DNA from: Lactobacillus kefiranofaciens
GTDB lineage: Bacteria; Bacillota; Bacilli; Lactobacillales; Lactobacillaceae
Direction: 5' to 3'
Assembly: GCF_900103655.1 (NCBI RefSeq)
Contig: NZ_FMXC01000002.1
Coordinates: 62,001-126,000 of the forward strand
Length of the DNA: 64,000 nt
The notes under the pieces are model-generated. The model saw only the letters and a program-made list of their open reading frames with translations, ran no database searches and was not told the origin of the DNA. A program made the translations under genes and the position numbers. Below are positions 26,066-36,472 of this stretch, piece by piece; positions within the stretch are counted from its first letter, which is position 1; every line of letters starts with the position of its first letter.

Positions 26066-26614
26066 TCAAAAAAGAACTTTCCGCATTTTTCGTAAGGTGC
26101 GTGATCGCGCCCGAACTAGCTTTATTGCTTCAATCCCCAAATGATCGATTGCATATTCCATACTAATTTCTCCCAAAATTGTCTGTAAAGAGATTAATTC
26201 TAATCGCGATAAATTTTTGACAAAGGTATTGTATGTCTCATCCACCGGAATAGCTAAAGGCGACTGCATCGGTTCACTAATTTGACCATGCTCACGCACC
26301 ATTTCCCAGGAAACAGCCTCATGATTGATCTTTCTTCTGGTTGCCATTGTATATCTCACTAATGTTCTAGCATGATTAAATAACTTCGTTCGATAAAAGC
26401 TACAGAAATCGCCTTTTTTACTATTAAATACCAATGCGGTCTCATAACAAATAATCATTGCATCTTGCTGCCAATCTTTCCATTCATAATGACTAACATA
26501 GTAGTTTTTTACCACAGCACCAACTAATGGTTTATACAAGCTAAATAATTCTTCTAAAGCTTGACTATCTCCTGCTTTAACTTTCTTAATTAATTTTTTC
26601 TCTCTTGCTTTCAT
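26066..26614 (-). CDS. Sigma-70 family factor, SigH/ComX-like
   Basis: A 182-residue sigma factor. Region 2 covers about residues 20-95 (EELFSLYKPLVGAVVKNYYV, then YEWKDWQQDAMIICYETALVF, which resembles the core-binding and -10 recognition helices). Region 4 is poorly conserved and helical, and the C-terminus is basic (RARSRTLRKMRKVLF). Lactobacilli have this SigH-type competence sigma factor between rlmB and the rpmG-secE-nusG genes, which is the case here. It could direct late competence genes; whether it is ever active in this organism is unknown. Confidence 0.8.
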   Translation of the reverse strand: MKAREKKLIKKVKAGDSQALEELFSLYKPLVGAVVKNYYVSHYEWKDWQQDAMIICYETALVFNSKKGDFCSFYRTKLFNHARTLVRYTMATRRKINHEAVSWEMVREHGQISEPMQSPLAIPVDETYNTFVKNLSRLELISLQTILGEISMEYAIDHLGIEAIKLVRARSRTLRKMRKVLF

Positions 26615-26711
26615 TCATCTTCTCCCGTGTCTCGTTTAAAGAATACAAGTCGTACTCAGAGCACGATAAGAAAACGAATGTTTATTTAGAACAGCATATT
26701 TTTTGTGTATC

Positions 26712-26744
26712 AAAAAAGCAGACAGATAATTTTTTCTGTCTACT
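26712..26744 (-). terminator. Terminator of the cysS-mrnC-rlmB operon
   Basis: Minus strand AGTAGACAGA/TCTGTCTGCT (10 pairs, one G-U) with an eight-base A/T loop and six U residues, just after the rlmB stop. Confidence 0.9.
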
Positions 26745-26754
26745 CGATCAATTC

Positions 26755-27507
26755 TTATTTTAAAGGATATCTGCTGTTATAAGCTTGATAAAGCAAAACT
26801 CCGGTTGCAACACTAGCATTTAATGATTGTACATGGCCAATCATTGGCAAAGTAATTGTTTGATCCATCTGTTTTTTAAGTAAAGGCGCAATTCCCTTAC
26901 CTTCATTGCCGATTACCAAAACGGTCTTGCCTTTAGCATTCCATTGACGGTAGTCTACGCCAACCATATCCGTACCAAAAATCCAGTAACCACGTTTTTT
27001 CAAACTCTTAGTTGTTTGAACTAAATTATTTACTCGCGCAACTGGTACATAATCAATTGCTCCAGTAGATGTCTTAGCTACAACTGAAGTTAATCCGGTT
27101 GCGTGACGCTTAGGAATGATGATGCCATCAACGCCAGTAGCATCGGCTGAACGTAAAATTGAGCCTAAGTTATGCGGGTCTTCGATTGAATCTAACATTA
27201 ATAAAAATGGTTCTTTACTATCCTCATCAAACTTATCCAATAATTGATCTAGATCTGCATATTCAAAACTTGAAATTGCTAAAACTAAGCCTTGGTGATT
27301 GCCTCCATCAACTAAGCGATCAAGCTTATTTTTAGGTACGCTTTGTACAATCAGTCTTTTTTTCTTAGCAAGTGCATAAACTTGATTAGCAAATTCTTCT
27401 TGTACGCCATGTTGCAAAAAAACCTTATTGATTTTATCAGCATTTTGCGTCTTCAAATAATCAATTCCAGCATGACGCCCAAATACAAAATCTTTATTCG
27501 AAGTCAT
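26755..27507 (-). CDS. rlmB: 23S rRNA (guanosine(2251)-2'-O)-methyltransferase RlmB
   Basis: A SPOUT (TrmH-type) methyltransferase of about 250 residues. It has an N-terminal substrate-binding domain (FVFGRHAGIDYLK), then LDSIEDPHNLGSILRSADA, VIGNEGKGIAPLL and LPMIGHVQSLNASVATGVLL (the three SPOUT knot motifs). The ATG at 27507 lies inside the mrnC stop region with AAGGA close by; longer starts to 27540 would duplicate mrnC sequence. Confidence 0.95.
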   Translation of the reverse strand: MTSNKDFVFGRHAGIDYLKTQNADKINKVFLQHGVQEEFANQVYALAKKKRLIVQSVPKNKLDRLVDGGNHQGLVLAISSFEYADLDQLLDKFDEDSKEPFLLMLDSIEDPHNLGSILRSADATGVDGIIIPKRHATGLTSVVAKTSTGAIDYVPVARVNNLVQTTKSLKKRGYWIFGTDMVGVDYRQWNAKGKTVLVIGNEGKGIAPLLKKQMDQTITLPMIGHVQSLNASVATGVLLYQAYNSRYPLK

Positions 27508-27937
27508 AGTCCTTAATTCCATCCTCTTCCACAGTATCAATACACCACTTGCTAAGCTGAGCTACACGATCATTTTTATTTAATAAATCTAAATAACCTA
27601 ACATCGCTTCAAAGCCTGTTGATAATTGATAAGTCTTCAAACTAGTATGCTTAGCTTTAGTGTGCGTCTTAGCATTGCGACCACGACGAAAGGCAGTCAA
27701 TTCTTGATCTGTTAACATTTGTTCATCTTGCATTTTAGTAACTAAAGCAGCCTGTGCCTTAGCTGAAACATAGTGAGTTGCTTCTCGCTGCAATACTTGT
27801 GGCCTTACGATTCCGCCCTTTACTAGATGTCGGCGAATAATTACTTCATAAACTGCATCCCCTAAATAAGCTAAAGTTTGTCCATTTAACGTATCTGGAT
27901 TGATATTTTTTTCAGTTAATTTCTTGATTTTAGTCAC
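27494..27937 (-). CDS. mrnC: Mini-ribonuclease 3
   Basis: A 147-residue RNase III catalytic domain without a dsRNA-binding domain. [18 protein letters not shown] is the catalytic helix with Asp, and [14 protein letters not shown] plus [11 protein letters not shown]-like [15 protein letters not shown] are MrnC signatures. It matures 23S rRNA. It overlaps cysS by 8 bases and rlmB by 14. Confidence 0.95.
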   Translation of the reverse strand: MTKIKKLTEKNINPDTLNGQTLAYLGDAVYEVIIRRHLVKGGIVRPQVLQREATHYVSAKAQAALVTKMQDEQMLTDQELTAFRRGRNAKTHTKAKHTSLKTYQLSTGFEAMLGYLDLLNKNDRVAQLSKWCIDTVEEDGIKDYDFE

Positions 27938-29363
27938 GAGTCCACCTTGTCCCTTGAGGGGTATCTTGAATAGTAACCCCGATCTCTTTTAATTGATCAC
28001 GCAATTTGTCGCTAGTTGCCCAGTCCTTGTTGGCACGTGCTTCATCACGCTGTTTAACCAATTTTTCAATCTCATCGTCATTAGAACCGGTGCTTTGTAA
28101 GCAAAGTTTATTCGTATCAACACCGAAAACCAACAGCCAAGCCGTCAACTTATCCGCAAATCTTTGCAAATTCTTTTTATCTGCTTTTTCCGCATTGGCG
28201 TTGGCATTAATTATTGGAAGTAAGTCATAAATTGCAGTCAAAGCATTTTGAACGTTGAAGTCATCATCCATTGCAGCTACAAATTTTTGCTCAGTTTTAT
28301 CAATTGCCTGAGCTAATTCGGCTGATTCTTCACTAGCAGTATCATCAGTTAAGCGATAGTTAATGTTAGTCAAAGTATTTTTAAAGCGGTCCAAAATCGT
28401 TGTGGCTTGCTTCAAATTTTCTTCTGAGTAATTGATTTGCCGGCGATATTGCACACTAGCCATGAAGAAACGCAAAACTTGCGGATCCACTTCTTTTAAG
28501 ATGTCATGCACAGTAACAAAATTATGCAATGATTTGGACATCTTTTCTTGATCTTTACCGACTGTGACAAAGCCATTGTGCAACCAGTAATTAACAAACT
28601 TTTGCCCGGTTTCTGCTTCACTTTGAGCAATTTCATTTTCGTGGTGTGGGAACTCCAAGTCTTGGCCACCACCATGAATATCAATCGTCTTGCCCAAATA
28701 TTTAGTGCTCATGACAGAACATTCAATATGCCAGCCGGGACGGCCTTTGCCCCATGGTGAATCCCAAGCAATTTCATCGGGCTCTTTTTGCGCTTTCCAT
28801 AAAGCAAAATCGATTGGATCTTCCTTACGATTTTGTTCTTCATCATTAATATGCTCCGAAGCCCCTTCTTCAAGCTGTTCAATGTTTTGATCGCTTAATT
28901 CGCCATAATGCTTGAATTTTCTAGCGCGGTAATATACATCGCCGTCTGCTTCATAAGCGTAGCCTTTATCAATTAAAGTTTGAACAAACTTAATAATGAC
29001 TTTAATCTCATGTGTAGCGCGGGGATGTAGTGTTGCTGGTTCGATGTTTAACGCAGTCGTATCTGCTAAAAATGCATCAATGAACTTTTCCGCCAGTTTA
29101 GGTACCGTAGTGCCCTCAGCGTGCGCCTCATTAATCATCTTATCGTCTACATCAGTAAAGTTAGAAACATACTTAACCTTATAGCCCTTATATTCAAAGT
29201 AGCGTCTAATCGTATCAAAGGCAATCGCACTACGAGCATTCCCAATGTGAATATAGTTATACACAGTTGGTCCACAGACATACATGCTAATCTGTCCTGG
29301 AACTAATGGTTTGAATTCTTCTTTTTTGCGCGTCAGTGTATTATAGACTTTCACAGCTAACAC
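27930..29363 (-). CDS. cysS: Cysteinyl-tRNA synthetase
   Basis: A 477-residue class I synthetase. [16 protein letters not shown] holds the HIGH motif (as HIGN) and the first zinc ligand, [10 protein letters not shown] and [16 protein letters not shown] give the remaining zinc ligands, and KMSKSLHNF is the KMSKS motif. Full length for the family. No T-box was seen upstream. Confidence 0.97.
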   Translation of the reverse strand: MLAVKVYNTLTRKKEEFKPLVPGQISMYVCGPTVYNYIHIGNARSAIAFDTIRRYFEYKGYKVKYVSNFTDVDDKMINEAHAEGTTVPKLAEKFIDAFLADTTALNIEPATLHPRATHEIKVIIKFVQTLIDKGYAYEADGDVYYRARKFKHYGELSDQNIEQLEEGASEHINDEEQNRKEDPIDFALWKAQKEPDEIAWDSPWGKGRPGWHIECSVMSTKYLGKTIDIHGGGQDLEFPHHENEIAQSEAETGQKFVNYWLHNGFVTVGKDQEKMSKSLHNFVTVHDILKEVDPQVLRFFMASVQYRRQINYSEENLKQATTILDRFKNTLTNINYRLTDDTASEESAELAQAIDKTEQKFVAAMDDDFNVQNALTAIYDLLPIINANANAEKADKKNLQRFADKLTAWLLVFGVDTNKLCLQSTGSNDDEIEKLVKQRDEARANKDWATSDKLRDQLKEIGVTIQDTPQGTRWTRD

Positions 29364-29404
29364 TCATCCCTTCTATGAAAATAACTATTCTCATTTTAGC
29401 AGAA

Positions 29405-29441
29405 GAAAAAAGAAGTTGCAGTCTTCTGCAGCTTCTTCTTT
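29405..29441 (-). terminator. Terminator after gltX
   Basis: Minus strand AAGAAG-TGCAG / CTGCA-CTTCTT with a C-A mismatch and loop AAGA, then a T-rich run. It lies between gltX and cysS. Confidence 0.75.
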
Positions 29442-29458
29442 GTTAATTCTCTTTTTTA

Positions 29459-30958
29459 TTAAAGATTGTTGGCGCTCATTTGCTTCAAGGTTAAATCGAT
29501 GTGTTCTACCACACGCTTCTTACCTAAAAGTTCCATTGCTTCACCAATACCAGGTCCTACCATTGAACGGGTAGTAGCAATTCTGATTGGCATAAAGAGC
29601 TTTCTACCCTTAATACCTGTTGCATGACGAGTTGCTTGAATAGCATTCATGATTTGCACTGAAGTAAATCTTGGAATGAGGTCTAATTGCTTCTTGAATT
29701 CTTCAATTACGCCGCGACCATCATCATTCTTGATTTCTTCGATTTCTTCATCTGAAAGATCCTTAGCATCTTCAAAGAAGATCTTAGCCATGTCAACGAT
29801 TTGCTTAGTATATGACATTTGAACTGAGTAAATGTTAACCAATTGACGAACCCATTCCATCTTTTCTGGAGTTGGGTGTTCATCAATGAGGCCTGCTTCT
29901 TGCAAGTTGTTTAATGCTAAGTCAAGTAAGGTATCACGGTCAGCCTTCTTGATGTATTGGTTATTAATCCATTCAAGCTTCTTTTGGTCAAAAGCAGCAG
30001 GTGACTTAGACAAACGTGCAGGATCAAATTGCTTGATAAATTCACGCTTGTTGAAGATTTCGTTTTCACCCTTTGGTGACCAACCCAATAAAGTAATGAA
30101 GTTAAACATTGCTTCTGGCAAGTAACCAAGGTCACGATATTGTTCGATGAATTGCAAAACTGATTCATCACGTTTAGAAAGCTTCTTACCAGTTTCTGAG
30201 TTAATGATCAAAGTCATGTGACCAAACTTAGGTGGCTTCCAGCCAAGTGCTTGATAAACAACTAATTGCTTAGGAGTGTTAGAAACATGGTCATCACCAC
30301 GAAGTACGTGGGTAATCTTCATTAAGTGGTCGTCAATTACAACGGCAAAGTTGTAAGTTGGCATGCCATCACGCTTTTGAATAACGAAGTCGCCACCGAT
30401 GGTGTCCGATTCGAATTCAAGGTGACCCTTAACGATATCATCCCATGAATAAGTTTCCATTTCTGGAATGTGAATACGAACAACTGGCTTCAAGCCTTTA
30501 GCCTTAGCTTCGTCTTGAGCTTGCTTAATCTCATCGGCAGTCATGCCTTCATATTCATAAGTGTAGTGAGGTGCAATCCCTGCAGCACGTTGTTCTTCAC
30601 GTTGAGTTTCAAGTTCTTCCTCAGTCTTGTATGAGTAGTATGCCTTGCCTTCGTCAATTAATTGATCGATGTACTTTTGGTAGATTGCTTTTCTTTCTGA
30701 TTGACGATAAGGACCGTAGTCGCCACCCTTATCCGGACCTTCATCCCAGTCAATACCTAACCAGTGAAGGTTTTCCATCTGAGACTTGGAACCACCCTTA
30801 ACGTTACGCTTTTGGTCGGTGTCTTCAATTCTCAAGACCATCGTACCCTTGTTGTGACGAGCGAATAAATAGTTAAAAAGTGCAGTACGTGCGTTACCAA
30901 TGTGCAAGTGACCAGTTGGACTTGGTGCATATCTTACACGGATTTTTTCTTTAGCCAA
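29459..30958 (-). CDS. gltX: Glutamyl-tRNA synthetase
   Basis: A 499-residue class I synthetase. [19 protein letters not shown] holds the HIGH motif, KLSKRDES is the KMSKS equivalent, and the C-terminal helical anticodon-binding domain is complete. Lactobacilli usually use a non-discriminating GltX plus GatCAB for Gln-tRNA, which cannot be decided here. Confidence 0.97.
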   Translation of the reverse strand: MAKEKIRVRYAPSPTGHLHIGNARTALFNYLFARHNKGTMVLRIEDTDQKRNVKGGSKSQMENLHWLGIDWDEGPDKGGDYGPYRQSERKAIYQKYIDQLIDEGKAYYSYKTEEELETQREEQRAAGIAPHYTYEYEGMTADEIKQAQDEAKAKGLKPVVRIHIPEMETYSWDDIVKGHLEFESDTIGGDFVIQKRDGMPTYNFAVVIDDHLMKITHVLRGDDHVSNTPKQLVVYQALGWKPPKFGHMTLIINSETGKKLSKRDESVLQFIEQYRDLGYLPEAMFNFITLLGWSPKGENEIFNKREFIKQFDPARLSKSPAAFDQKKLEWINNQYIKKADRDTLLDLALNNLQEAGLIDEHPTPEKMEWVRQLVNIYSVQMSYTKQIVDMAKIFFEDAKDLSDEEIEEIKNDDGRGVIEEFKKQLDLIPRFTSVQIMNAIQATRHATGIKGRKLFMPIRIATTRSMVGPGIGEAMELLGKKRVVEHIDLTLKQMSANNL

Positions 30959-31034
30959 AATTCATGCCTCTTTCAAAAATAGTATATACAAACAATTTTA
31001 GTTTACTCGTTATATAGTAAGAATTCAATTGGTG

Positions 31035-32411
31035 CTAACCAAAAACTAATTTTAACGCCTGTGGAATGCTGGAAACCGGAATAACCTCAATGCCTAAGCT
31101 GTTTAAACTAGCATGCATATTATGCCGCGGAATAAAAACACGCTTGAAGCCCACTTTAGCGGCTTCTTTTACTCGTGCTTCAATTTTATCAACGCGGCGA
31201 ACTTCGCCGGTTAGCCCTACTTCACCTACAAAACAATCTATAGGCGAAATTTCTTTATCAGTGTAGCTTGAAGCTACTGCCATTGTAATAGCCAAATCAA
31301 TCGCTGGTTCATTTAATTTAATGCCGCCAGTTGCAGTTAAATAAACATCCTGGTTTTGCAACATTAAATTGCCTCGTTTTTCCAGCACGGCCAATAATAA
31401 TGAAGCCTTATTGAAACTAATGCCTGAAGTCGTTCTTTTAGCATAGCCAAAAGCAGTTGGCGTTACTAATGCTTGAATTTCTGCAAGCAGCGGCCTAGTT
31501 CCTTCTAGAGAAACTACCACAGCTGAACCAGTAGAGTTTGGCAGTCTTTGATCAAGAAAAATCGATGATGGATTAGTTACTTCTTTTAAACCTTCATTTT
31601 CCATCTCAAACATGCCGATTTCGTTTGCGGCGCCAAAACGATTTTTCACAGAGTGCAAAATACGGTAAGAATGGTGTTCATCCCCTTCAAAATAGAGGAC
31701 AGTATCCACCATGTGCTCCAAAATCTTCGGTCCTGCAATCGCGCCTTCCTTAGTCACGTGACCAATGACAAACACGGTAATGGCGTCCATCTTAGCGATC
31801 TTCATGAGTTCGCTGGTCACTTCACGCACTTGCGAAGCTGAACCAGTCATTGAATCAAGACTAGGCTCATTCATGGTTTGAATCGAATCGATGACTACGA
31901 AATCAGGCTTTACATCGTTGATTTGTTCGCGAATATCATGCATGTCTGTTTCAGGATATAGCAACATATTACTTTGACCCACGCCTAAACGATCGGCTCT
32001 TAATTTAATCTGATTAGCTGATTCTTCCCCAGAAACGTAGAGCACCTTATATTTTTCCGATAAGTCGCTCATGATCTGCAACATCAAGGTCGATTTGCCA
32101 ATACCAGGATCCCCGCCAATTAAAACAAGCGAACCTGGGACGATGCCACCACCCAAGACGCGATTTAACTCCTCTGACTTAGTAGGGATGCGGTCTTCTT
32201 TTTCTGCCTTAACCTTGTCTAATTTAACTGGTTCATTGATACCCGTCTTTTTGATTAAACGGCTAGCAGTCGCTTTTGTAGAACGCTTTTGTACTTCTTC
32301 AGTTTCTTTTTCAAACTGATTCCACGCGCCACAATTAGGACAACGTCCCAAATAGCTGGCGGAAATATAGCCACAAGAATGACATTTATATTGTGTTTTT
32401 ACTCGTGCCAT
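31035..32411 (-). CDS. radA: DNA repair protein RadA
   Basis: A 458-residue protein. A C4 zinc finger ([20 protein letters not shown]) opens it. The RecA-like ATPase follows with Walker [13 protein letters not shown] and [15 protein letters not shown] (the RadA KNRFG motif), and the Lon-protease-like C-terminal domain includes [15 protein letters not shown]. It processes recombination intermediates. ATG overlaps the dut stop by one base. Confidence 0.97.
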   Translation of the reverse strand: MARVKTQYKCHSCGYISASYLGRCPNCGAWNQFEKETEEVQKRSTKATASRLIKKTGINEPVKLDKVKAEKEDRIPTKSEELNRVLGGGIVPGSLVLIGGDPGIGKSTLMLQIMSDLSEKYKVLYVSGEESANQIKLRADRLGVGQSNMLLYPETDMHDIREQINDVKPDFVVIDSIQTMNEPSLDSMTGSASQVREVTSELMKIAKMDAITVFVIGHVTKEGAIAGPKILEHMVDTVLYFEGDEHHSYRILHSVKNRFGAANEIGMFEMENEGLKEVTNPSSIFLDQRLPNSTGSAVVVSLEGTRPLLAEIQALVTPTAFGYAKRTTSGISFNKASLLLAVLEKRGNLMLQNQDVYLTATGGIKLNEPAIDLAITMAVASSYTDKEISPIDCFVGEVGLTGEVRRVDKIEARVKEAAKVGFKRVFIPRHNMHASLNSLGIEVIPVSSIPQALKLVFG

Positions 32412-32962
32412 TAATCATCTTCCTTTTCATTTGTTGAACCAAAACCACTGACTCTTCGGCGACTAATCGGGTCATCGTCATCAGTCTTGAGATATTTGAT
32501 AAAAATTCCCTGAGCAATCCGATCGCCTTTTTTAATATGTAAAGGCCGCACGCCATAGTTGATCATCTGCACGAAAATTTCGCCTTCATTATTAGGGTTG
32601 TTGTAATAATCTGCATCGATCACGCCAATCCCATTTGGCAAGGCTAAATTTCGTTTGAAAGTATTTGATGAACGATTAGCTAAAATCAATACTTCATCTT
32701 CTGGCATGTAAGCTTTAAGACCGGTAGGCACTAAAAATGATTTTAACACTTCATCGCCCATTTCATAATCACGCTCATAAAGCTGGTGACCGTTTCGAAT
32801 TAATCTAAAAATTCTCACGAAATTTAAGCGCCAAATACTGGGAATAATCACATCTGCCGCTGCCTCGATGTCATAGCCAGCACTGGCTAAAGTCTGTCTA
32901 CGTGGTAAATTAATGTCTTGATCCTGATATTTTTTTACTACTTCAAATCCGCGTGTCTTCAT
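32411..32962 (-). CDS. dut: dUTP diphosphatase
   Basis: A 183-residue trimeric-type dUTPase. SAGYDIEAA is motif 1, [17 protein letters not shown] is motif 2, [11 protein letters not shown] is motif 3, [11 protein letters not shown] is motif 4 and [10 protein letters not shown] is motif 5. About 30 extra residues ([20 protein letters not shown]) between motifs 1 and 2 mark the longer lactobacillar form. It cleaves dUTP to dUMP and pyrophosphate. Confidence 0.93.
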   Translation of the reverse strand: MKTRGFEVVKKYQDQDINLPRRQTLASAGYDIEAAADVIIPSIWRLNFVRIFRLIRNGHQLYERDYEMGDEVLKSFLVPTGLKAYMPEDEVLILANRSSNTFKRNLALPNGIGVIDADYYNNPNNEGEIFVQMINYGVRPLHIKKGDRIAQGIFIKYLKTDDDDPISRRRVSGFGSTNEKEDD

Positions 32963-33096
32963 CTTGATAACTCCATTTACTACTTTTCTTTTAACAGATA
33001 TCTATTTTACAATGTTTTCAGCTAACAAAAAATATTTAGCCCTCTATTATTTATTACGCAAAAAAGTTTAATTATTTTTTTAAAGGTGAAAATTTT

Positions 33097-33411
33097 ATGT
33101 ATAATCCACAAGATCCCCATCAATTTTTTGAAACTTATGATAATAACGATGTTTTAGTATGTCGTTGGACAATGGACCAAATTGACCGCAAAGATGGAAC
33201 GGTCTGGGTAATGAACCACTTCTTTTTTGTTCCTACTGAAGATTCTAAAAAATCAATGCCAAGATTACTAGACGATGAAATGGACACTGTACTTGATATT
33301 GCTAAAGAAAGCGGCTACCCTATCTGGCCGCTAGATCCGCTGATCATCGACTATTTTGAAAAACATCCCGAATTTCACCAAATTTGGTACCATCGTCCGT
33401 TTAAAAGATAG
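33097..33411 (+). CDS. Small GNAT-like protein (COG2388/YjdJ type)
   Basis: A 104-residue protein. The C-terminal run IDYFEKHPEFHQIW is the typical ending of short COG2388-type N-acetyltransferases, and MDTVLDIAKESGYPIWPLDP matches the preceding helix-strand. The central acetyl-CoA loop is poorly conserved, so activity is uncertain. The gene is divergent from dut and lies 63 bases before pepC. No membrane segments. Confidence 0.65.
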   Translation: MYNPQDPHQFFETYDNNDVLVCRWTMDQIDRKDGTVWVMNHFFFVPTEDSKKSMPRLLDDEMDTVLDIAKESGYPIWPLDPLIIDYFEKHPEFHQIWYHRPFKR

Positions 33412-33474
33412 ACTACTTTCTTTTGATAAGTTAAAATATAATTGATGTTTAATTAATAAAGGAGGAATTTTTTA

Positions 33475-34824
33475 ATGACCAAAGAAATCAACAATGATAC
33501 GATTGCTAAATTTGAAAATGATTTAGCCAAGCATCCCGCTTTTAACGTTGCTAGTCATGCAGCTCAAGAAAACGGCATCTTCAAAGCTAGCCAAAATTTA
33601 CAATCCAAGATTGACTTAGACCCAACTTTCTCAATCGAAATTGATACGGGTAAACCAGCTGATCAAAAACAATCTGGTCGTTGCTGGATGTTCAGTGCTT
33701 TGAACACCATGCGCCACCCACTACAAAAGAAATTTAAGTTAAAGGACTTTGAATTATCGCAAAACTACACTAACTTCTGGGACAAATTTGAAAAGTCTAA
33801 CTGGTTCTTCGAAAATGTGATCGGTTCCGCAGATAAGCCACTTGGCGACCGCAAGGTTTCCTTCTTATTTGCTACCCCACAACAAGACGGTGGTCAATGG
33901 GACATGCTTTGCGGCATTATTGAAAAGTACGGTATTGTACCCAAGAGCGTTTACCCAGAAACTGCTAACTCAAACAACTCAAGTGCTTTAAACGACACCT
34001 TAAACACTTTGCTTCGTAAAGATGGTCTTGAATTAAGAGACTTAGTTAATGCTGGCAAGTCAGAAGATGAAGTACAAGCTCGCAAGGAAGAAATGTTAAA
34101 CGATGTCTTCCGCGTTCTTTCAATCTCACTTGGTGTTCCACCTAAGAAATTCAATTTCGAATACCGTGATGATGACAAGAACTACCACATCGACAAGGAT
34201 ATTACTCCTAAGGAATTCTTTGACAAGTACGTTGGCATGGATCTTGAAAATCATATTTCAACAATTAATTCACCAACTGATGATAAGCCTTTCCACAAGG
34301 TCTTCTCAGTTGAATACCTAGGTAACGTTGAAGGCGGTCGTCAAGTTCGTCACTTGAACTTAAAGGTTGATGAAATGAAAGATTTGATCATCAAGCAATT
34401 AAAGAGCGGTGAAGTTGTTTGGTTCGGTTCAAACGTAGTCAAGGATTCTGAACGTCGCGCTGGTTTACTTGACACTAACCTTTACCGTCGTGATCAATTA
34501 TTTGATGTTGACTTCTCAATGTCTAAGGCTGATAAGCTTGACTCAGGCGAAAGCATGATGGACCACGCAATGGTTATTACTGGTGTTGACATCGTTGATG
34601 GCAAGCCAACTAAGTGGAAGATTGAAAACTCATGGGGTGAAAAGCCAGGCTTTAAAGGCTACTTCGTAATGAGTGATTCATGGTTTGACTCATTTGTTTA
34701 CCAAGCAGTTATTAACAAAGATATTTTGCCAGAAGATCTTAAGAAGGCTTACGACGAAGGCAAGGATAATCCTATTCAATTATTGCCATGGGATCCAATG
34801 GGTGCTTTAGCATTTAAGTATTAA
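33475..34824 (+). CDS. pepC: Aminopeptidase C (bleomycin hydrolase family)
   Basis: A 449-residue papain-like cysteine aminopeptidase. The nucleophile lies in DQKQSGRCWMFSALN (Cys70), the His in DHAMVITGVDIVDG, and the Asn in KIENSWGEK near the C-terminus. Self-compartmentalising hexamers trim casein-derived peptides in lactobacilli. AAAGGAGGA precedes the ATG. PepG/PepW paralogues exist in the genus, so the exact subtype is less sure than the family. Confidence 0.92.
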   Translation: MTKEINNDTIAKFENDLAKHPAFNVASHAAQENGIFKASQNLQSKIDLDPTFSIEIDTGKPADQKQSGRCWMFSALNTMRHPLQKKFKLKDFELSQNYTNFWDKFEKSNWFFENVIGSADKPLGDRKVSFLFATPQQDGGQWDMLCGIIEKYGIVPKSVYPETANSNNSSALNDTLNTLLRKDGLELRDLVNAGKSEDEVQARKEEMLNDVFRVLSISLGVPPKKFNFEYRDDDKNYHIDKDITPKEFFDKYVGMDLENHISTINSPTDDKPFHKVFSVEYLGNVEGGRQVRHLNLKVDEMKDLIIKQLKSGEVVWFGSNVVKDSERRAGLLDTNLYRRDQLFDVDFSMSKADKLDSGESMMDHAMVITGVDIVDGKPTKWKIENSWGEKPGFKGYFVMSDSWFDSFVYQAVINKDILPEDLKKAYDEGKDNPIQLLPWDPMGALAFKY

Positions 34825-34851
34825 TAATTAGATTTATTCCACATAATTAAC

Positions 34852-34884
34852 AGACTAGGAATGTTTGACACTCCTAGTCTTTTT
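34852..34884 (+). terminator. Terminator of pepC
   Basis: AGACTAGGA/TCCTAGTCT (9 pairs), 11-base loop, then TTTT. Confidence 0.85.
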
Positions 34885-34967
34885 CATGAAAAGGCAAAAA
34901 ATTTGCTAGCAATTTAGATTTATTTTAATATTATGTAAGTATTTACAAAAAATAAGGTAGTTAATTT

Positions 34968-35810
34968 ATGAATATACTTATTGCTTTAATTCCAGCACTT
35001 GGTTGGGGAATTTTTTCACTTATTGCTGGCAAAATTAAAAATAGTCATCCTGCTAATGAGTTAATGGGGTTAGGAACTGGGGCATTAATAATCGGTATTA
35101 TTACAGCTATCATTCATCCAACCAGTTCCAACATTACAATTTTTTCGTTATCACTAATTTCTGGAATGTTTTGTGCACTTGGACAATCTGGTCAATTCAT
35201 TTCAATGAGAAATATCGGTATCAGTAAAACGATGCCATTATCAACAGGTTTTCAACTGATCGGTAATACTTTAATTGGGGCAATAATTTTTGGAGAATGG
35301 ACTAGCAGCTCTCAATATTTAATTGGTACTTTAGCTTTAATCTTAATTATCGTTGGTGTTAGTTTGACCGCCATCAGCAAAGATAAAAGCGCCAAACTCA
35401 AAATGAGAGATATTATTCTATTGCTCTTCACATCAATTGGTTATTGGATTTATTCATCATTTCCAAAAGCTATCACAGCCGATGCACAGACCCTATTTTT
35501 ACCACAAATGATTGGTATCTTTATTGGTAGTATTATCTTTTTGTTAGTATCTCGCCAAACCAAGGTATTAAAAGAAAAAGCTACCTGGCTTAATATCTTT
35601 TCCGGTTTTTCATTTGGGATCGCCGCATTCGCATATATCTTTTCAGCTCAATTAAACGGCGTTATTACTGCTTTTATTTACAGTCAACTTTGCGTAATAA
35701 TTTCTACTTTAGGCGGTATTTTCTTTATCGGTGAAAATAAGACTAAATCCGAATTAATTGCAACCTTTGTTGGCCTAATCTTAATTATCATTGGTGCTGC
35801 TATTCAATGA
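34968..35810 (+). CDS. GRP family sugar transporter (GlcU-like)
   Basis: A 280-residue membrane protein with about ten helices in two similar halves, beginning MNILIALIPALGWGIFSLIA. The second half of the repeat has FGIAAFAYIFSAQLNGVITAF. It resembles the glucose/ribose uptake GRP family in the EamA superfamily, proton-coupled sugar carriers of Firmicutes. The actual sugar is unknown. A terminator follows 16 bases downstream. Confidence 0.8.
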   Translation: MNILIALIPALGWGIFSLIAGKIKNSHPANELMGLGTGALIIGIITAIIHPTSSNITIFSLSLISGMFCALGQSGQFISMRNIGISKTMPLSTGFQLIGNTLIGAIIFGEWTSSSQYLIGTLALILIIVGVSLTAISKDKSAKLKMRDIILLLFTSIGYWIYSSFPKAITADAQTLFLPQMIGIFIGSIIFLLVSRQTKVLKEKATWLNIFSGFSFGIAAFAYIFSAQLNGVITAFIYSQLCVIISTLGGIFFIGENKTKSELIATFVGLILIIIGAAIQ

Positions 35811-35826
35811 ATACTAAAAATTAATG

Positions 35827-35856
35827 AAAGACTTCAGATTTATTCTGAAGTCTTTT
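35827..35856 (+). terminator. Terminator of the GRP transporter
   Basis: AAGACTTCAGA/TCTGAAGTCTT (11 pairs), loop TTTAT, then TTTCTT. Confidence 0.88.
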
Positions 35857-35992
35857 CTTCATTTCCTGCCAGTATTCTCAATCTTATAATGTTTAAAAAA
35901 TTCCAAGTGCATATTCTTGCTTTATCCAAAAATGAAACATACAGTGAAAGCCTATTTATTAGAGATGATCATTTACCTAGGAGGTAATAAAC

Positions 35993-36401
35993 ATGACAGA
36001 TTATTCAAAGAGATAATTGAAAGCTTTAGACAGAATTTCTAAGAAGATTAGTGAACGCTGAAAGTCACTTAGCTAAAATTGAAGATTCAGTACCTGACAA
36101 GCGTCATCTCGTACCGCACAACATGAAACTATTAAGGACATCAAGTCTATTCTGAAACATGCTAGAAAAGTTGGTGAATATGACGCCAAGATTGATGCTA
36201 AGGCTGATGAAAAAGAATATGTTTGCGTTGAGGATGAAGAAGGTTGTCATTAAGGACCTTGAAAAAGAATTCAAGGAACTTGATGAAAGACTTGATAAGT
36301 TAAGTGATACTGATGGTTACGATATTAAGCGTTACCGTGAAGAACATCACTCACTTGAAAAGGCTAAGGAAGTTTTAGCAAAAGCTGGTAAATTAGAATA
36401 A
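35993..36401 (+). pseudogene. Decayed gene for a small coiled-coil protein
   Basis: AGGAGG precedes an ATG at 35993. The coding trail jumps frames: MTDYSKR, stop, LKALDRISKKISE; then AESHLAKIEDSVPDKRHL in the +1 frame; then TAQHETIKDIKSILKHARKV; then MKKVVIKDLEKEFKELDERL to KAGKLE and the stop at 36401. Joined, this is a single charged, heptad-like helical protein of about 130 residues broken by one stop and at least three frame changes. The intact 80-codon frame at 36159-36401 only covers its end and is not an independent gene. No family known to me. Confidence 0.75.
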
Positions 36402-36421
36402 TTTATTCATTTCATAATAAT

Positions 36422-36465
36422 AAAAGAGCGTAAGTAGATATTTTGATCTACCTACGCTCTTTTTG
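36422..36465. terminator. Bidirectional terminator
   Basis: AAAAGAGCGTA-GTAGAT pairs with ATCTAC-TACGCTCTTTT (one A-C mismatch), loop ATTTTG. It sits between the decayed gene (plus) and mgtA (minus). Confidence 0.88.
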
Positions 36466-36472
36466 CATTAAT

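Noticed and set aside
36159-36401. Independent 80-codon gene
   Set aside because: It is the tail of a longer decayed coding trail starting at 35993; its first residues are out-of-frame sequence.
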